From NCBI GenBank assembly GCA_964559845.1, contig CAZLJF010000002.1, positions 1 through 64,000 of the forward strand: a stretch of 64,000 bases of DNA, written 5' to 3'. The notes below the pieces were generated by a model. The model saw only the letters and a program-made list of their open reading frames with translations. It was not told where the DNA came from and made no database searches. Made by a program: the position numbers and the translations under genes. Below are positions 55,259 to 64,000 of the stretch, one piece after another. The DNA is from WSZY01 sp964559845 (GTDB lineage Bacteria > Pseudomonadota > Zetaproteobacteria > Mariprofundales > Mariprofundaceae). The stretch's first letter is position 1. Each line of letters starts with the position of its first letter.

Positions 55259-58200
55259 TTATCCGCATATTGTGTCGCAAGCGGTTGTCGACCTCAACAG
55301 TGCCTGAACCAACCGTGATAATTCCGGAACCTGCACAGGTTTTGAAACAACTGTGGTATTTTCCCTCTCATCGGTGTGCAGTTGCACATTGCCCTCATCG
55401 TAACCGGTGACAAAAACTGTTGGTACGGTTGCATGGATATGGCGGATTTGCCTGAACATCTCTACACCACTCATCCTCGGCATCGTGACATCGGTAATAA
55501 TGGCGGCAATCCTGTCCCGATACTGTTTGAAGCGTTCAAGGCCTTCAACCCCATCCCTGGCCGTGACCACTGTATACCCCAACTCTTCAAGCACCCCCTG
55601 CATGGCCTCAATAATGAGCATTTCATCATCGACAAGCAGCAGCATCTCATGTCTCGCACTGCGCACAGATGACTGATTGCCGCTGTCATCAGAATCTGTT
55701 GCCATCGCTTCTTCAATAAGTGGCAAATAGACCCGGAATGTTGTACCTTTACCAACGCTGCTATCGACTTCAATCACCCCATGGTGCGAAGTGATGCTTC
55801 CATACGCTGTGGACAGCCCCAGGCCCGTTCCTTCTCCCACCTCTTTTGTGGTATAGAAAGGCTCAAAAACCCTCACCACGGTCTCTGCATCCATACCATG
55901 ACCTGTATCCGATATGGCCAGGCAGGCATAGTCACCCCTCTTGAGTTCGGGGTGACGATGAAAAAAGCTGTCATTGGGCCTGCAGCGATCCAGAGTAACA
56001 GCGATGCTTTTTACATCACTGTCGGCAACTGCATCACGGGCATTGTTGATCATATTCATCAGCACCTGCTGAATCTGATTGGCATCACAGTTCACCATCA
56101 TATCCGGCGCGGCGATGTTCAGGGAGAGGTCGATATCCTCTGCAACGCCGAGTTTTGCGGTCTTGAAACCCTCCTTGATCAATACACCCAGCGGCATCTC
56201 CTGTTTGTCCTGAAAGAAATCCTTGCGAGAAAAGGTCAGCAATTGTTTGACCATTTCTCCAGCCTGTTTGGAAATATCTTCGATTGCTTCAAGGTGAGGA
56301 GTGATTTGGGGGGCATTTCTGGCCTTCATTTTGGCCAGATAGGCCTTGCCGATAATACCGGCCAGCAGGTTGTTGAAATTATGTGCCACGCCACCCACCA
56401 GCGCACCAACCGCCTCCATCTTCTGGACATGGCGCAACTGGTGTTCCATTTTTTGCTGTTCGGTGGCATCGCGCACCATGCCGATAAACATCTGTTGGCC
56501 GTCCATCTGCATGGTATTAATGGAGAGTTCCATCGGAAACTCCGAGCCATCCTTCTTCAGGCCATGCACCTCTATGATCTTGTCAATCACCACTCCTTCA
56601 CCTGTTTCTCGATAATGCTGCAATCCAGCCTGATGGCGCTCCCGGTATACCTCCGGTATCAGCATGGTGATATTCTGCCCGATCACCTCATCCCGGGTAT
56701 AACCAAAAACTTGTTCAGCAGCCGGATTGAACGACTGGACCGTGCCATCTGCATCCATGGTGATGATGCCATCCCCGGCATGGTCAACCACCGCACTCAT
56801 ATATGAACTGACACGCATCAGCTCCCCGGCAATCGTGTTGAACGAACTGACCACATCGCCCAGTTCATCGCTGGCAGGCAGCCGGCTAAGCTCATTCACA
56901 TCCCCTCCTTTCATACGCAGAGCCGCCTTATCCAGCGCCTGGATCGTGTTCATTACCGATTGATAAAAGGCAGCAAACAGGAACAGCAACAGCAGGAACA
57001 GCAATATGGCCGCAAGCTTGATGTTATACTGAACCGTGATGCGATCGATAATCCGTTGCTGAAGCTGTTGTTCGATATATTTCAAAACGGCATCATTTAA
57101 TGCATAACCCTGCTCAATGGCCGCAGTGGCCTGCTGAAAGTACGCCTTGGAAGAGATAGAGAGTACTCCATCCGCAATAAGTTGCTGCTCAGCTGTGGCG
57201 ACAAATCTTCGGGTCCGATCTGTAAAAACGCTATACAACGATAGCAGCTCCTCAAGGCCCTGCATTTCCAGCGATCGCTCAAGCAATTGCTGTAGTGCCT
57301 GTAAAGAGAGTTTAATCCGGCTGGCCATAGCCCCGAGCATAATCTGCTCATCTCTGGAAATGGTTTTACGGGCCATAAAGCCGCTCCCCTGGCCGCGCAA
57401 CTGTCCAATCTGTTCGAACAGTTCGGGCATCACCTCCAGTTGCGCGGCAAGCAGGTTATGCAGGAGTGGGCTCTCATCGAAGGAGAGTCTGCTCGCCTCT
57501 CCCACATAGCGCAGGTGATTGGCAAGCAGTGCAATGATTTCCGTGTGCAGTCGCCACTGTATTAATGGATCCGTCTTCTGCTCTTTGATGGAAGCCCAGC
57601 GCGAAAGGATTTCCGTCCATTTATGCGAAACAGGAATCTGCCGGACATGCAATTGATCCATCCGGGCACTGTCGGCAAACAGACGGTCAATCTGCGCTGC
57701 TTTTTGCTTCAGAGGCTCACGGAACAGATCGGGATTGGCAAAATTCGCATTGGTCATGCCGCGATGTTCGGGAATAGCCTTGAACAGTTCGGCAGTCTTC
57801 CGGATGTGCTCAATGCCGGTAATTTTCAACCTGGCATGGGCGACATCCTGTTCTGCCATACTGATTTCATCCCACATCAATATGGCCAGCGGTATAACAA
57901 AACACATGCTGATCAGGGCAAACTTTTGTGGGTATTTCAGCCTGTACATGAGGCGGATACCGGAGTACAGCAACAGTTCTGCGTCATCGCATTCCAACTG
58001 CTGTTGCAAGATGCCCGCCAGGGCGTTCGCCAGCAGCAGGAATGCGATGGCCGTAAACAGCGATATGGAGGCAAAATGCACATAGCCTTCAGATGCAACC
58101 CCTATGAAAATATTCATACCAATGCTGAGCAGAGAGACCAGTACGACCAGCAGAATTAATGCATGGGTGATGGTGGTAAAACGGCCAGGCTCCTTCCGGG

Positions 58201-58651
58201 CGGCCAATAAGATGAGGATGATACCGGTGAATAGCAATCCTGCTGCAGTAGCGGGCGACATGCGCCCCGGATAGGGGCTGGTCAGGCCATAGCCATGTGA
58301 ATCGAACAGCAGGTTATCGATACCGAAACTGATACCGAACAGATCCTGCAACAGGGAAAGAGTGGCAAACAGGCCGACAAACAGACCGGTGCTCTTTCTA
58401 AATGAGCGGCATACGGCTTCCTTCCGGCTCAGCGGCAAACAGGCCAGCGCCACCAGCACAAAGCAGAGTGCCGTATTGAAGGTCATGTCCGCTATACCCG
58501 GCAGCCATGCAGCCAGCACAGCATGATCGCTCCACCAGCCTAGCAGTGCAGCCATACTGATGAGCAGAACGATCACCGCAGAAATATTGGCAATTTTACC
58601 CATCTGTTTGGGACTCCAGTTCCATATTTGAGGAACTTGGATAATATCCAT
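55259..58651 (-). CDS. Hybrid sensor histidine kinase with membrane sensor, PAS and receiver
   Basis: A 1130-residue sensor. Residues 15-225 have about six membrane segments (an integral sensor). Residues 250-560 form a large helical, probably periplasmic, domain followed by another membrane helix near 570. Then a HAMP-like linker, a PAS domain (about 615-740; DGIITMDADGTVQSFNPAAE), HisKA with H757 (VGGVAHNFNNLL), an ATPase domain (NMINNARDAV, SDTGHGMD, GTGLGLSTAYG) and a receiver with D1054 (ITDVTMPRM). H, D and ATP sites are all intact. No response regulator gene lies beside it, so the output partner is elsewhere. The signal is unknown. Confidence 0.85.
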   Translation of the reverse strand: MDIIQVPQIWNWSPKQMGKIANISAVIVLLISMAALLGWWSDHAVLAAWLPGIADMTFNTALCFVLVALACLPLSRKEAVCRSFRKSTGLFVGLFATLSLLQDLFGISFGIDNLLFDSHGYGLTSPYPGRMSPATAAGLLFTGIILILLAARKEPGRFTTITHALILLVVLVSLLSIGMNIFIGVASEGYVHFASISLFTAIAFLLLANALAGILQQQLECDDAELLLYSGIRLMYRLKYPQKFALISMCFVIPLAILMWDEISMAEQDVAHARLKITGIEHIRKTAELFKAIPEHRGMTNANFANPDLFREPLKQKAAQIDRLFADSARMDQLHVRQIPVSHKWTEILSRWASIKEQKTDPLIQWRLHTEIIALLANHLRYVGEASRLSFDESPLLHNLLAAQLEVMPELFEQIGQLRGQGSGFMARKTISRDEQIMLGAMASRIKLSLQALQQLLERSLEMQGLEELLSLYSVFTDRTRRFVATAEQQLIADGVLSISSKAYFQQATAAIEQGYALNDAVLKYIEQQLQQRIIDRITVQYNIKLAAILLFLLLLFLFAAFYQSVMNTIQALDKAALRMKGGDVNELSRLPASDELGDVVSSFNTIAGELMRVSSYMSAVVDHAGDGIITMDADGTVQSFNPAAEQVFGYTRDEVIGQNITMLIPEVYRERHQAGLQHYRETGEGVVIDKIIEVHGLKKDGSEFPMELSINTMQMDGQQMFIGMVRDATEQQKMEHQLRHVQKMEAVGALVGGVAHNFNNLLAGIIGKAYLAKMKARNAPQITPHLEAIEDISKQAGEMVKQLLTFSRKDFFQDKQEMPLGVLIKEGFKTAKLGVAEDIDLSLNIAAPDMMVNCDANQIQQVLMNMINNARDAVADSDVKSIAVTLDRCRPNDSFFHRHPELKRGDYACLAISDTGHGMDAETVVRVFEPFYTTKEVGEGTGLGLSTAYGSITSHHGVIEVDSSVGKGTTFRVYLPLIEEAMATDSDDSGNQSSVRSARHEMLLLVDDEMLIIEAMQGVLEELGYTVVTARDGVEGLERFKQYRDRIAAIITDVTMPRMSGVEMFRQIRHIHATVPTVFVTGYDEGNVQLHTDERENTTVVSKPVQVPELSRLVQALLRSTTACDTICG

Positions 58652-58771
58652 AAGGAAAACAAGTGTAAATTTTTTTGTTGTTTATTAGCGGTTATTCATG
58701 CCTGTAGAAATAACAGAAACAGTTACACGCGATTTACAGCTTGCTGTCCATAGCATCCCGCTAACAAAGAA

Positions 58772-58801
58772 AAAGGACCCCCGGTCTCCCGGAAGTCCTT
58801 T
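58772..58801 (-). terminator. Terminator of tRNA-Gln
   Basis: Arms AAAGGAC (58772-58778) and GTCCTTT (58795-58801) with further G-C pairing inside; on the minus strand followed by a T-run (58767-58774). It lies eight bases beyond the tRNA 3' end. Confidence 0.7.
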
Positions 58802-58809
58802 GTTATTAA

Positions 58810-58883
58810 TGGCTGGGGGACAAGGATTCGAACCTTGATTGACGGAGTCAGAGTCCGCTGTCCTGCCGTTAGACGATCCCCCA
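58810..58883 (-). tRNA. tRNA-Gln (anticodon CUG)
   Basis: A 74-base tRNA. Acceptor arms TGGGGGA and TCCCCCA pair fully, with the G discriminator and encoded CCA at the 3' end (58810-58812). The anticodon loop reads CTCTGAC, giving CUG. The T-loop GGTTCGAATCC is standard. It is a single gene with its own promoter and terminator between ligA and the histidine kinase. Confidence 0.97.
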
Positions 58884-58899
58884 TTTAAGGAATGGGCGC

Positions 58900-58928
58900 A
58901 CCATAATTGCAGAGGGAAAGGCCGTCAA
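58900..58928 (-). promoter_or_regulatory. Promoter of tRNA-Gln
   Basis: On the minus strand TTGACG (58928-58923), a 17-base spacer, then TATGGT (58905-58900), placing the start about ten bases before the mature 5' end. It lies in the short gap after the ligA stop. Confidence 0.55.
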
Positions 58929-58935
58929 TTACCAA

Positions 58936-61038
58936 TCACTCCTGTCCTCCACTCTGCCAGTTCAGCCATGCCAGCAACTGCGTCTCATCCACCACACGGA
59001 TTCCCAGCGCCTGGGCCTTCTCCAGCTTGGAGCCTGCATTTGCCCCTGCTACAACCACATCGGTCTTCTTTGAAACCGAACCGACAGGCCTAGCGCCGAG
59101 TTTTCGCAATGCCGCCTGGGCATCGCTTCTGGTGATGCTCTCCAGCGTGCCGGTCAGCACCACGCTCTTCCCTGCAAGCGGATGTGCCTTGGCGACCTGC
59201 CTGGCTTCCATCGCGCCCGGCCAGACACCGGAGGCTTTCAGTGCATCCAGCACCTCCCTGTTATGCGGTTCCCGAAAAAACTCGCACACACTGGCCGCCA
59301 CTTCAGGCCCGACATCATCCACTGCCTGCAAAGCCTCCATATCAGCCTCACAGATCGCCTCAATGGACCGGAAAGCCTCGCTCAATGAGATGGCTGTGAC
59401 CTCGCCAACATGGCGAATGCCAAGCGCAAACAGAAATTTTGGCAAAGGCTGTTGCCTGCTTCTCTCAACAGCCAGTTTCAGGTTTTCGATCTTTTTCTCC
59501 CCGAACCCCTCACGGTCTGCCAACAGGTTAAAATCAACAGCATAAATATCTGCGACAGACCTTAGCTTCAGTGCCGAATCTGCCGGCTCATCAACCAGCA
59601 TTTCGATCAACCTGTCGCCCATGCCTTCAATATCCATAGCGCCACGGGAGACAAAATGTTTGAGCCGCTCTTTGATCTGTGCCGAGCAGGAGAGGCCGCC
59701 CGAACAACGAATCGCCACCTCTCCTTCAGCCTGCTCAATATGGGAACCGCAAACCGGGCACAGTTTTGGAATATCAGGCGCGGCACCACGCCTGCCCGCC
59801 TGGCCTGCTTCCGGCTTGACCACCCGAACCACCTCCGGAATAACATCGCCGGCACGGCGGACAATAACCTCATCCCCTACCCTGACACCCTTGCGCTGTA
59901 ACTCCTGAACATTGTGCAGGGTAGCTCGCGAAACGATAACGCCGGCCACCTTGACCGGCCTCATCTCGGCTACAGGCGTGATTACGCCTGTACGACCTAC
60001 CTGCCATACAATATTTTCGACAGTGGTGACTGCCTCCTCGGCAGGGAACTTATGGGCAATGGCCCAGCGTGGCGAACGTGCTACTACGCCCACCTGCTGC
60101 TGCAGAGCAAAATCATCAACCTTGTAAACCAGACCATCAATCTCATAGGAGAGACTCTGCCGCTTCTGCTGCCACGCCTGATAATGTTCAAGCAGCGCAT
60201 CGACATCGTGAAAGAGCGCAAACTCCTGTACGGCAAAGCCCAGAGATTTCAGTCGCTGCATCAGGGAACTTTGTGAAGCGGCCAGGGAGTCCGCCCCTTC
60301 TCCGGCACCGTAGGCAAAGAAATTGAGCCCTCTTTTTGCAGTCACCTTTGCATCCATCTGCCTGAGTGAACCTGCTGCAGCATTCCTCGGATTGGCAAAC
60401 AGCTTCTCACCCCGCCGCTCCTGCCGTTCATTCAGCGCCGCAAACGAGGCTCTGGACATATAAACCTCGCCGCGAACCTCAAGCAGTGCAGGCACATCAG
60501 CATCTTCAAGCTCCCAGGGAATGTCGGAGATGGTGCGGATATTATCCGTCACATCCTCCCCGACCCGGCCATCGCCGCGTGTGGCAGCGATGGAAAGATG
60601 CCCATGTTCATAACGAAGGTTAACGGCAAGCCCATCAATCTTGGGCTCAACGATATACCGGAAATCATCCCTGCCGCTGATGTTCCGATAGATAATATCC
60701 CGCAGGCGGCGGTCAAAATCACGAACCTCCTCTTCACTGAAGGCGTTGGCCAGTGAAAGCAGCGGCTGGAGATGTTCACGGGATTCAAAAACATGGCTGA
60801 CCGGTGCACCAATGGTCTGTGTCGGAGAATCGGCCGGAATTGCTTCACCCAGCTCTGCTTCCAACTGTTCAAGCCTTCTTAAGAGCTGATCATAAGCTGC
60901 GTCCGTGATGGTGGGTGCATCAAGCACATAGTAGCGGTAATTGTGTTCTGTCAGTTCGCTCCGGAGCTGCCGGATTTCATCCTGAAGCTGCCGCCTAGCC
61001 AGCTTGTCCCGCCCCTGACATTTCTGCTCCGGACTCAT
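58936..61038 (-). CDS. ligA: NAD-dependent DNA ligase
   Basis: A 700-residue ligase joining Okazaki fragments. Domains in order: Ia, adenylation with the active Lys in EPKIDGLAVN (K133), OB fold, the Cys4 zinc site (CPVCGSHIEQ and CSGGLSCSAQI), helix-hairpin-helix repeats (LGIRHVGEVTA, VDDVGPEVAASV) and a C-terminal BRCT domain (GKSVVLTGTLE). Length is slightly above E. coli LigA (671). ATG 61038 lies inside the end of the upstream thioredoxin gene (44-base overlap) with GAGGG before it; a start a few codons later is possible. Confidence 0.95.
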   Translation of the reverse strand: MSPEQKCQGRDKLARRQLQDEIRQLRSELTEHNYRYYVLDAPTITDAAYDQLLRRLEQLEAELGEAIPADSPTQTIGAPVSHVFESREHLQPLLSLANAFSEEEVRDFDRRLRDIIYRNISGRDDFRYIVEPKIDGLAVNLRYEHGHLSIAATRGDGRVGEDVTDNIRTISDIPWELEDADVPALLEVRGEVYMSRASFAALNERQERRGEKLFANPRNAAAGSLRQMDAKVTAKRGLNFFAYGAGEGADSLAASQSSLMQRLKSLGFAVQEFALFHDVDALLEHYQAWQQKRQSLSYEIDGLVYKVDDFALQQQVGVVARSPRWAIAHKFPAEEAVTTVENIVWQVGRTGVITPVAEMRPVKVAGVIVSRATLHNVQELQRKGVRVGDEVIVRRAGDVIPEVVRVVKPEAGQAGRRGAAPDIPKLCPVCGSHIEQAEGEVAIRCSGGLSCSAQIKERLKHFVSRGAMDIEGMGDRLIEMLVDEPADSALKLRSVADIYAVDFNLLADREGFGEKKIENLKLAVERSRQQPLPKFLFALGIRHVGEVTAISLSEAFRSIEAICEADMEALQAVDDVGPEVAASVCEFFREPHNREVLDALKASGVWPGAMEARQVAKAHPLAGKSVVLTGTLESITRSDAQAALRKLGARPVGSVSKKTDVVVAGANAGSKLEKAQALGIRVVDETQLLAWLNWQSGGQE

Positions 61039-61540
61039 TCAGCATTCCCTCAATACCCTCGATAATCGGCTCGGACATCCACTCAACTGCTCCTACAAGG
61101 TGATAACGCACCTTCCCCTGGCGGTCAATCAGGAAAGTCTCCGGATAGCGGAATACGCTATAGCCATGGGAGACAGTGGAGTCGGCATCATGCAGCACCT
61201 GAAACGGAAGCCTGTATTCGCGGACAAATGCGGAAAGATCATTGATATCCCGATCAACTGAAACCGCAACAATCTTCAGGCCTCTGTCGGCATACTTGCG
61301 ATGCAGCGCGGCCATCGAAGGCATCTCTTTCCGACATGGCGGGCACCAGGTGGCCCAGAAGTTGAGCAGTACCACTTCACCTTCAGGCAATCCATGGACT
61401 TTACCCTGCAAGTCAGGGAGGCTGAATGGCATAGCCCTGCCCTCTTCCAGCACACTCATTTTTGCCTCGGGCAGACCAAGCCAGGCGCCTGTCCCGACCA
61501 AAAGTACAATGCCGGCAACGGCCAGCCAACGCGTCAACAT
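60995..61540 (-). CDS. TlpA/ResA-like membrane-anchored thioredoxin
   Basis: A 181-residue periplasmic thiol-disulfide protein. An N-terminal anchor (LAVAGIVLLVGTGAWLGL) precedes a thioredoxin fold with WCPPC (C66, C69), RKYADRGLKIVAVSVD and a cis-proline loop RYPETFLIDRQGKV. Such proteins reduce apocytochrome c or other envelope cysteines. The start at 61540 has AAGGAG eight bases upstream; a GTG nine bases earlier is too close to that site. It overlaps the glutaredoxin gene slightly and ligA by 44 bases. Confidence 0.88.
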   Translation of the reverse strand: MLTRWLAVAGIVLLVGTGAWLGLPEAKMSVLEEGRAMPFSLPDLQGKVHGLPEGEVVLLNFWATWCPPCRKEMPSMAALHRKYADRGLKIVAVSVDRDINDLSAFVREYRLPFQVLHDADSTVSHGYSVFRYPETFLIDRQGKVRYHLVGAVEWMSEPIIEGIEGMLNESGAEMSGAGQAG

Positions 61541-61809
61541 GCTGTGCACTCCTTGGATAACATCATCAGAGCCTCTTCAAGCTCCGTCTGGTTGAACCGG
61601 TGTTTCATTTTCACGACCCCGTCAATCAGCAAAACAGGCACATCCGCCCCATACCTGGCTGCCAGTGCAAGTTCATGATCGACATCAATCACTTCAACCA
61701 TTTCACCTGGATACAACCCTTTTTTCACCGCCTGCAAAACAGCCGCCTCTGCATCCTCGCAAAGGCAGCATGCTTTACGACTTATTATCTGAACCCGCGG
61801 CAAACTCAA
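61534..61809 (-). CDS. Glutaredoxin-family protein
   Basis: A 91-residue glutaredoxin-like protein with the active motif CCLC (C14-C17) after VQIISRKA, and the cis-Pro block YGADVPVLLIDG. It resembles the small glutaredoxins that have KxGCxLCDxA. The start is a TTG at 61809 with AGGAAG upstream, six bases after the DegQ stop. Together with the TlpA-like gene it makes a small redox unit, possibly with DegQ for envelope quality control. Confidence 0.75.
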   Translation of the reverse strand: MSLPRVQIISRKACCLCEDAEAAVLQAVKKGLYPGEMVEVIDVDHELALAARYGADVPVLLIDGVVKMKHRFNQTELEEALMMLSKECTAC

Positions 61810-61814
61810 AAAGC

Positions 61815-63194
61815 CTACTTCCTCGGCGGATAAATCACAGTGAAAACCTGATCGCCATGGCGATCAATCAATACACGCAAGGCAATACCGTCGTTCAGCA
61901 CCTTTGCATATTTCTCAAATGCTTTCACTGTTGCAACAACCCTGCCATTAACCTTAACAATCACATCGCCACGTTCAATACCGGCACGGATGGCGGGAGA
62001 GCCCCGATGCATCTGCCGGACCACAACACCCCGCTTACTGCGAACGCGAAGCGCTTCGGCTGTTTCCGGCGTCAATGTCTCCAGCACCAGACCATGGGAT
62101 GCCTCTCTTTTCCCATTCTGTTTTGATGCACTCAGCGTTTCATCATCCGGCATTGCCTCGACAATAACGGGAATCGTGATGTGTTTGCCATCACGGATAA
62201 TCTCGACACGAACCCTGTCACCCGGCTTGTGCCGGGCTACGCGGATTGGCAAATCATGCGCCTGTTTAATCTCATGCTCGTCAAGCCGAACGATCACATC
62301 ACCAGCATGAATACCCGCCTTATCAGCAGCAGAACCAGCCTCAACCTGTGGAATCAAGGCACCATAGCGATTCTTCAGCCCCAGTGCCTCCATCGTCTCT
62401 TTATCAATATCGCGAATCATGACGCCGAGCCGGGCACGGCGAACCTTGCCGTTTTCGCGCAGATCATCAAATACAGATTTGGCAAGGTTGATCGGGATGG
62501 CGAAACCGATGCCATTATTGCCGCCACTACGGGAATAGATGGCGGTATTGATACCGATAACCTCTCCCTTGGCATTAAAGAGCGGCCCACCGGAATTTCC
62601 CGGGTTAATGGCGGCATCGGTCTGGATAAAATTGTCATACGGGCCGGCGCCGATCACACGCCCCTTGGCTGAGACGATGCCCGCAGTCACGGTCTGTTCC
62701 AGACCAAACGGATTACCGATCGCAACCACCCAGTCACCGACACGCAGGCGATCCGAATCGCCCAGTTTTACAGCACGCAACCCCTTGGCATCAATCTTCA
62801 GCAGTGCCAGATCAAGCTTGGCATCCGAACCGATAATTTCTGCCTCAAACTCTTCACCGTCACTGTTGCGCACCACCACCTCATCGGCACCATCCACAAC
62901 ATGGTTGTTGGTGATCACATAGCCATCTTTTGAAAGAATAAAACCGGATCCGAGCGAATGACGCTCCTGAGGCTGTTGATTGCGGAACATATCCCTGAAC
63001 AATTCATCAAATGGAGAGCCAAAAGGCATCTGCGGTATCATCTGCTGCGGGCGTGTTATTTTTGTTGTACTGATATTAACCACAGAATATTTCTGGCTCG
63101 CTGCCAGCTCCGCAAAGCTTTGAGGCATCGCCTGCAACAATCCCGGAACAAACATCAGCATAAAAATAGCGCCAAATAATCTGAATGTTTTCAA
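61815..63194 (-). CDS. Do-family periplasmic serine endoprotease (DegQ/DegP)
   Basis: A 459-residue HtrA protease with signal peptide (hydrophobic LFGAIFMLMFVPGLLQA). Catalytic His98 (TNNHVVDG), Asp128 (LDLALLKI) and Ser201 (GNSGGPL) are present, followed by two PDZ domains (GVMIRDIDKETMEALGL and GLVLETLTPETAEALRV). It removes or holds misfolded envelope proteins. I chose the TTG at 63194 because AAGGAG lies six bases before it; the frame begins 12 codons earlier at another TTG without a site. DegP and DegQ cannot be separated by motif. Confidence 0.9.
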   Translation of the reverse strand: MKTFRLFGAIFMLMFVPGLLQAMPQSFAELAASQKYSVVNISTTKITRPQQMIPQMPFGSPFDELFRDMFRNQQPQERHSLGSGFILSKDGYVITNNHVVDGADEVVVRNSDGEEFEAEIIGSDAKLDLALLKIDAKGLRAVKLGDSDRLRVGDWVVAIGNPFGLEQTVTAGIVSAKGRVIGAGPYDNFIQTDAAINPGNSGGPLFNAKGEVIGINTAIYSRSGGNNGIGFAIPINLAKSVFDDLRENGKVRRARLGVMIRDIDKETMEALGLKNRYGALIPQVEAGSAADKAGIHAGDVIVRLDEHEIKQAHDLPIRVARHKPGDRVRVEIIRDGKHITIPVIVEAMPDDETLSASKQNGKREASHGLVLETLTPETAEALRVRSKRGVVVRQMHRGSPAIRAGIERGDVIVKVNGRVVATVKAFEKYAKVLNDGIALRVLIDRHGDQVFTVIYPPRK

Positions 63195-63312
63195 TCTACT
63201 CTCCTTTGAAAGTGAAATAACAGTTGGCAATAACAGAACGGATCATTCAGTATATAGATGAACAGATCATGAAAAAAAGACGAATTTTTCATAATTTACT
63301 CATCCCGCCAGA

Positions 63313-63627
63313 TCATTCCCTCTCTATTCCTGACTTTCGCTCTTTTTTCGCCCTGATACGTGCCTTTTTATCATCTGCCGCATGGGCATCTCTCGGCTTT
63401 TTGGGCAGGGCGCGATAAATCTCGATTCGGTCACCCTCCCGCAACTGCTGATCCAGTTTCACCAGTTTGGCAAATATGCCAACCCTGTTCACACTCAGAT
63501 CAATCTCCGGATACTTCTCAAGCATGTGACTCATATGAATGGCCTGTTCCACGCTTGTATCATCCGGCACATTCAACGCTTCCAGTGTCTGTTCATAGGG
63601 AAGGGCATAGATAACGGTTACATGCAT
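63313..63627 (-). CDS. RnfH/UPF0125-family protein
   Basis: A 104-residue beta-grasp protein like E. coli RnfH (YfjF): VTVIYALPYEQTLEALNVPD, then VNRVGIFAKLVKLDQQLREGDRIEIYRAL and a basic tail. The gene lies next to the RatA-like gene; in E. coli ratA and rnfH are neighbours next to smpB. ATG 63627 has GGGAG upstream. Its 3' 25 residues are Lys/Arg-rich and unstructured. Confidence 0.82.
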   Translation of the reverse strand: MHVTVIYALPYEQTLEALNVPDDTSVEQAIHMSHMLEKYPEIDLSVNRVGIFAKLVKLDQQLREGDRIEIYRALPKKPRDAHAADDKKARIRAKKERKSGIERE

Positions 63628-63640
63628 CCGACTACTCCCT

Positions 63641-64000
63641 TCAGGTTGCACTGACCATCAATGCGCGCTTCTCAAAGGCGTGCACCATGGATTTGCAGGC
63701 TGTCGAGAAGATCGGGCTGGCGACGATATCAAGCATCATGTTTTTGAACTCGAACTCAATCGAAAAGTGAACCTTACAGGAGGACTCCCCCAGTGCTTCA
63801 AAGCTCCAAAGGCTCTCCAGAAACTTGAATGGCCCATCAAGAAGACGAATCTCCACCAGTTTTCCGGGCATAAAGCGATCCAGTGTCTGGAAGCTGTGCT
63901 GCCGCCCTGCCAGCTCGGCAACCAGTTCGGCAGTAAGCTCGTCATCATCACGCGTCAAAATACGGGCAGCAGCCACCCATGGAAGAAAATCAGGGTATGA
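63641..64000 (-). CDS. ratA: RatA/COQ10-like START-domain protein (5' end beyond window)
   Basis: The C-terminal 119 residues of a RatA-type protein. The frame stays open to the window end, reading SYPDFLPWVAAARIL, the typical RatA/Coq10 block, so the real start lies outside. Further blocks are LLDGPFKFLESLWSFEAL and VHFSIEFEFKNMMLD. In E. coli RatA has been described as inhibiting 70S association; the fold is that of ubiquinone-binding COQ10. It is paired with RnfH as in E. coli. Confidence 0.8.
   Translation of the reverse strand, partial: SYPDFLPWVAAARILTRDDDELTAELVAELAGRQHSFQTLDRFMPGKLVEIRLLDGPFKFLESLWSFEALGESSCKVHFSIEFEFKNMMLDIVASPIFSTACKSMVHAFEKRALMVSAT

Noticed and set aside
55781..56806. 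Long open frame on the plus strand opposite the histidine kinase
   Set aside because: It is a His/Gln/Leu-rich shadow of the kinase's PAS and HisKA regions with no recognisable protein features.
56440..56810. PAS domain of the hybrid kinase as a FixL-type heme oxygen sensor
   Set aside because: The His in PEVYRERHQAG aligns with the FixL heme ligand, but the two FixL arginines are replaced by His and Ile, and the same His is common in non-heme PAS domains.

Overview
The window is a compact stretch of a Gram-negative, proteobacterial chromosome. It encodes LPS heptose synthesis (gmhA, the separate adenylyltransferase rfaE2), outer-membrane lipoproteins (LpoA-like, DolP-like), retraction ATPases of type IV pili, RdgC, RmuC, Orn, PdxB and ErpA. 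Gene content and order look gammaproteobacterial or close to it. My best guess is a Zetaproteobacterium of the Mariprofundus type, but that is inference from gene content and cannot be settled here. Most genes lie on the minus strand in tightly packed operons with TGATG, ATGA, GTGA or TTGA stop-start junctions.

Layout. 1-10.1 kb: a small ABM monooxygenase behind a promoter with a dyad, a SulP anion transporter, apaH, a PilB/GspE-like ATPase fused to a receiver domain, a Na/Pi cotransporter, a small exported protein, rdgC and cvfB. 10.2-18.9 kb: rmuC-alaS, then recX, recA, thpR, rlmE and a YadGH-type ABC exporter. 18.9-23.8 kb: erpA, apbE and three tandem PilT-family ATPases (pilT, pilU and a third paralogue). 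23.9-32.2 kb: the lipid operon yceD-rpmF-plsX-fabH-fabD-fabG-acpP-fabF-pabB-plsC, with a mapped promoter. 32.2-41.9 kb: a PilZ-like protein, orn, pdxB, rfaE2, a BON lipoprotein, a 48-residue membrane peptide, a deoxyhypusine-synthase-like protein, gmhA, yraN, rsmI and an lpoA homologue; part of this is the E. coli yraL-yraP neighbourhood.

42.0-48.7 kb is an accessory block that is visibly AT-richer than its surroundings: nhaA, a complete type III restriction-modification pair (res, mod) and a remnant of a plasmid-type RepB-like primase. The last 86 bases of nhaA are repeated as an 80-base copy on the far side of res/mod/primase, so the restriction system is bracketed by direct repeats. After it come acnA, a slipin/NfeD pair, a stand-alone class III cyclase, an acyl-CoA thioesterase, a large hybrid histidine kinase, tRNA-Gln(CUG), ligA, a TlpA-like thioredoxin, a glutaredoxin, a DegQ/DegP protease, an RnfH-like protein and a RatA-like protein cut by the window end.

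The main unexplained structure is a family of dispersed intergenic repeats made of consecutive hairpins. Copies lie before alaS, between fabH and fabD, in the leader of the PilZ gene, and as a partial copy after the thioesterase gene. I see no CRISPR array, rRNA, intact transposase or integrase.
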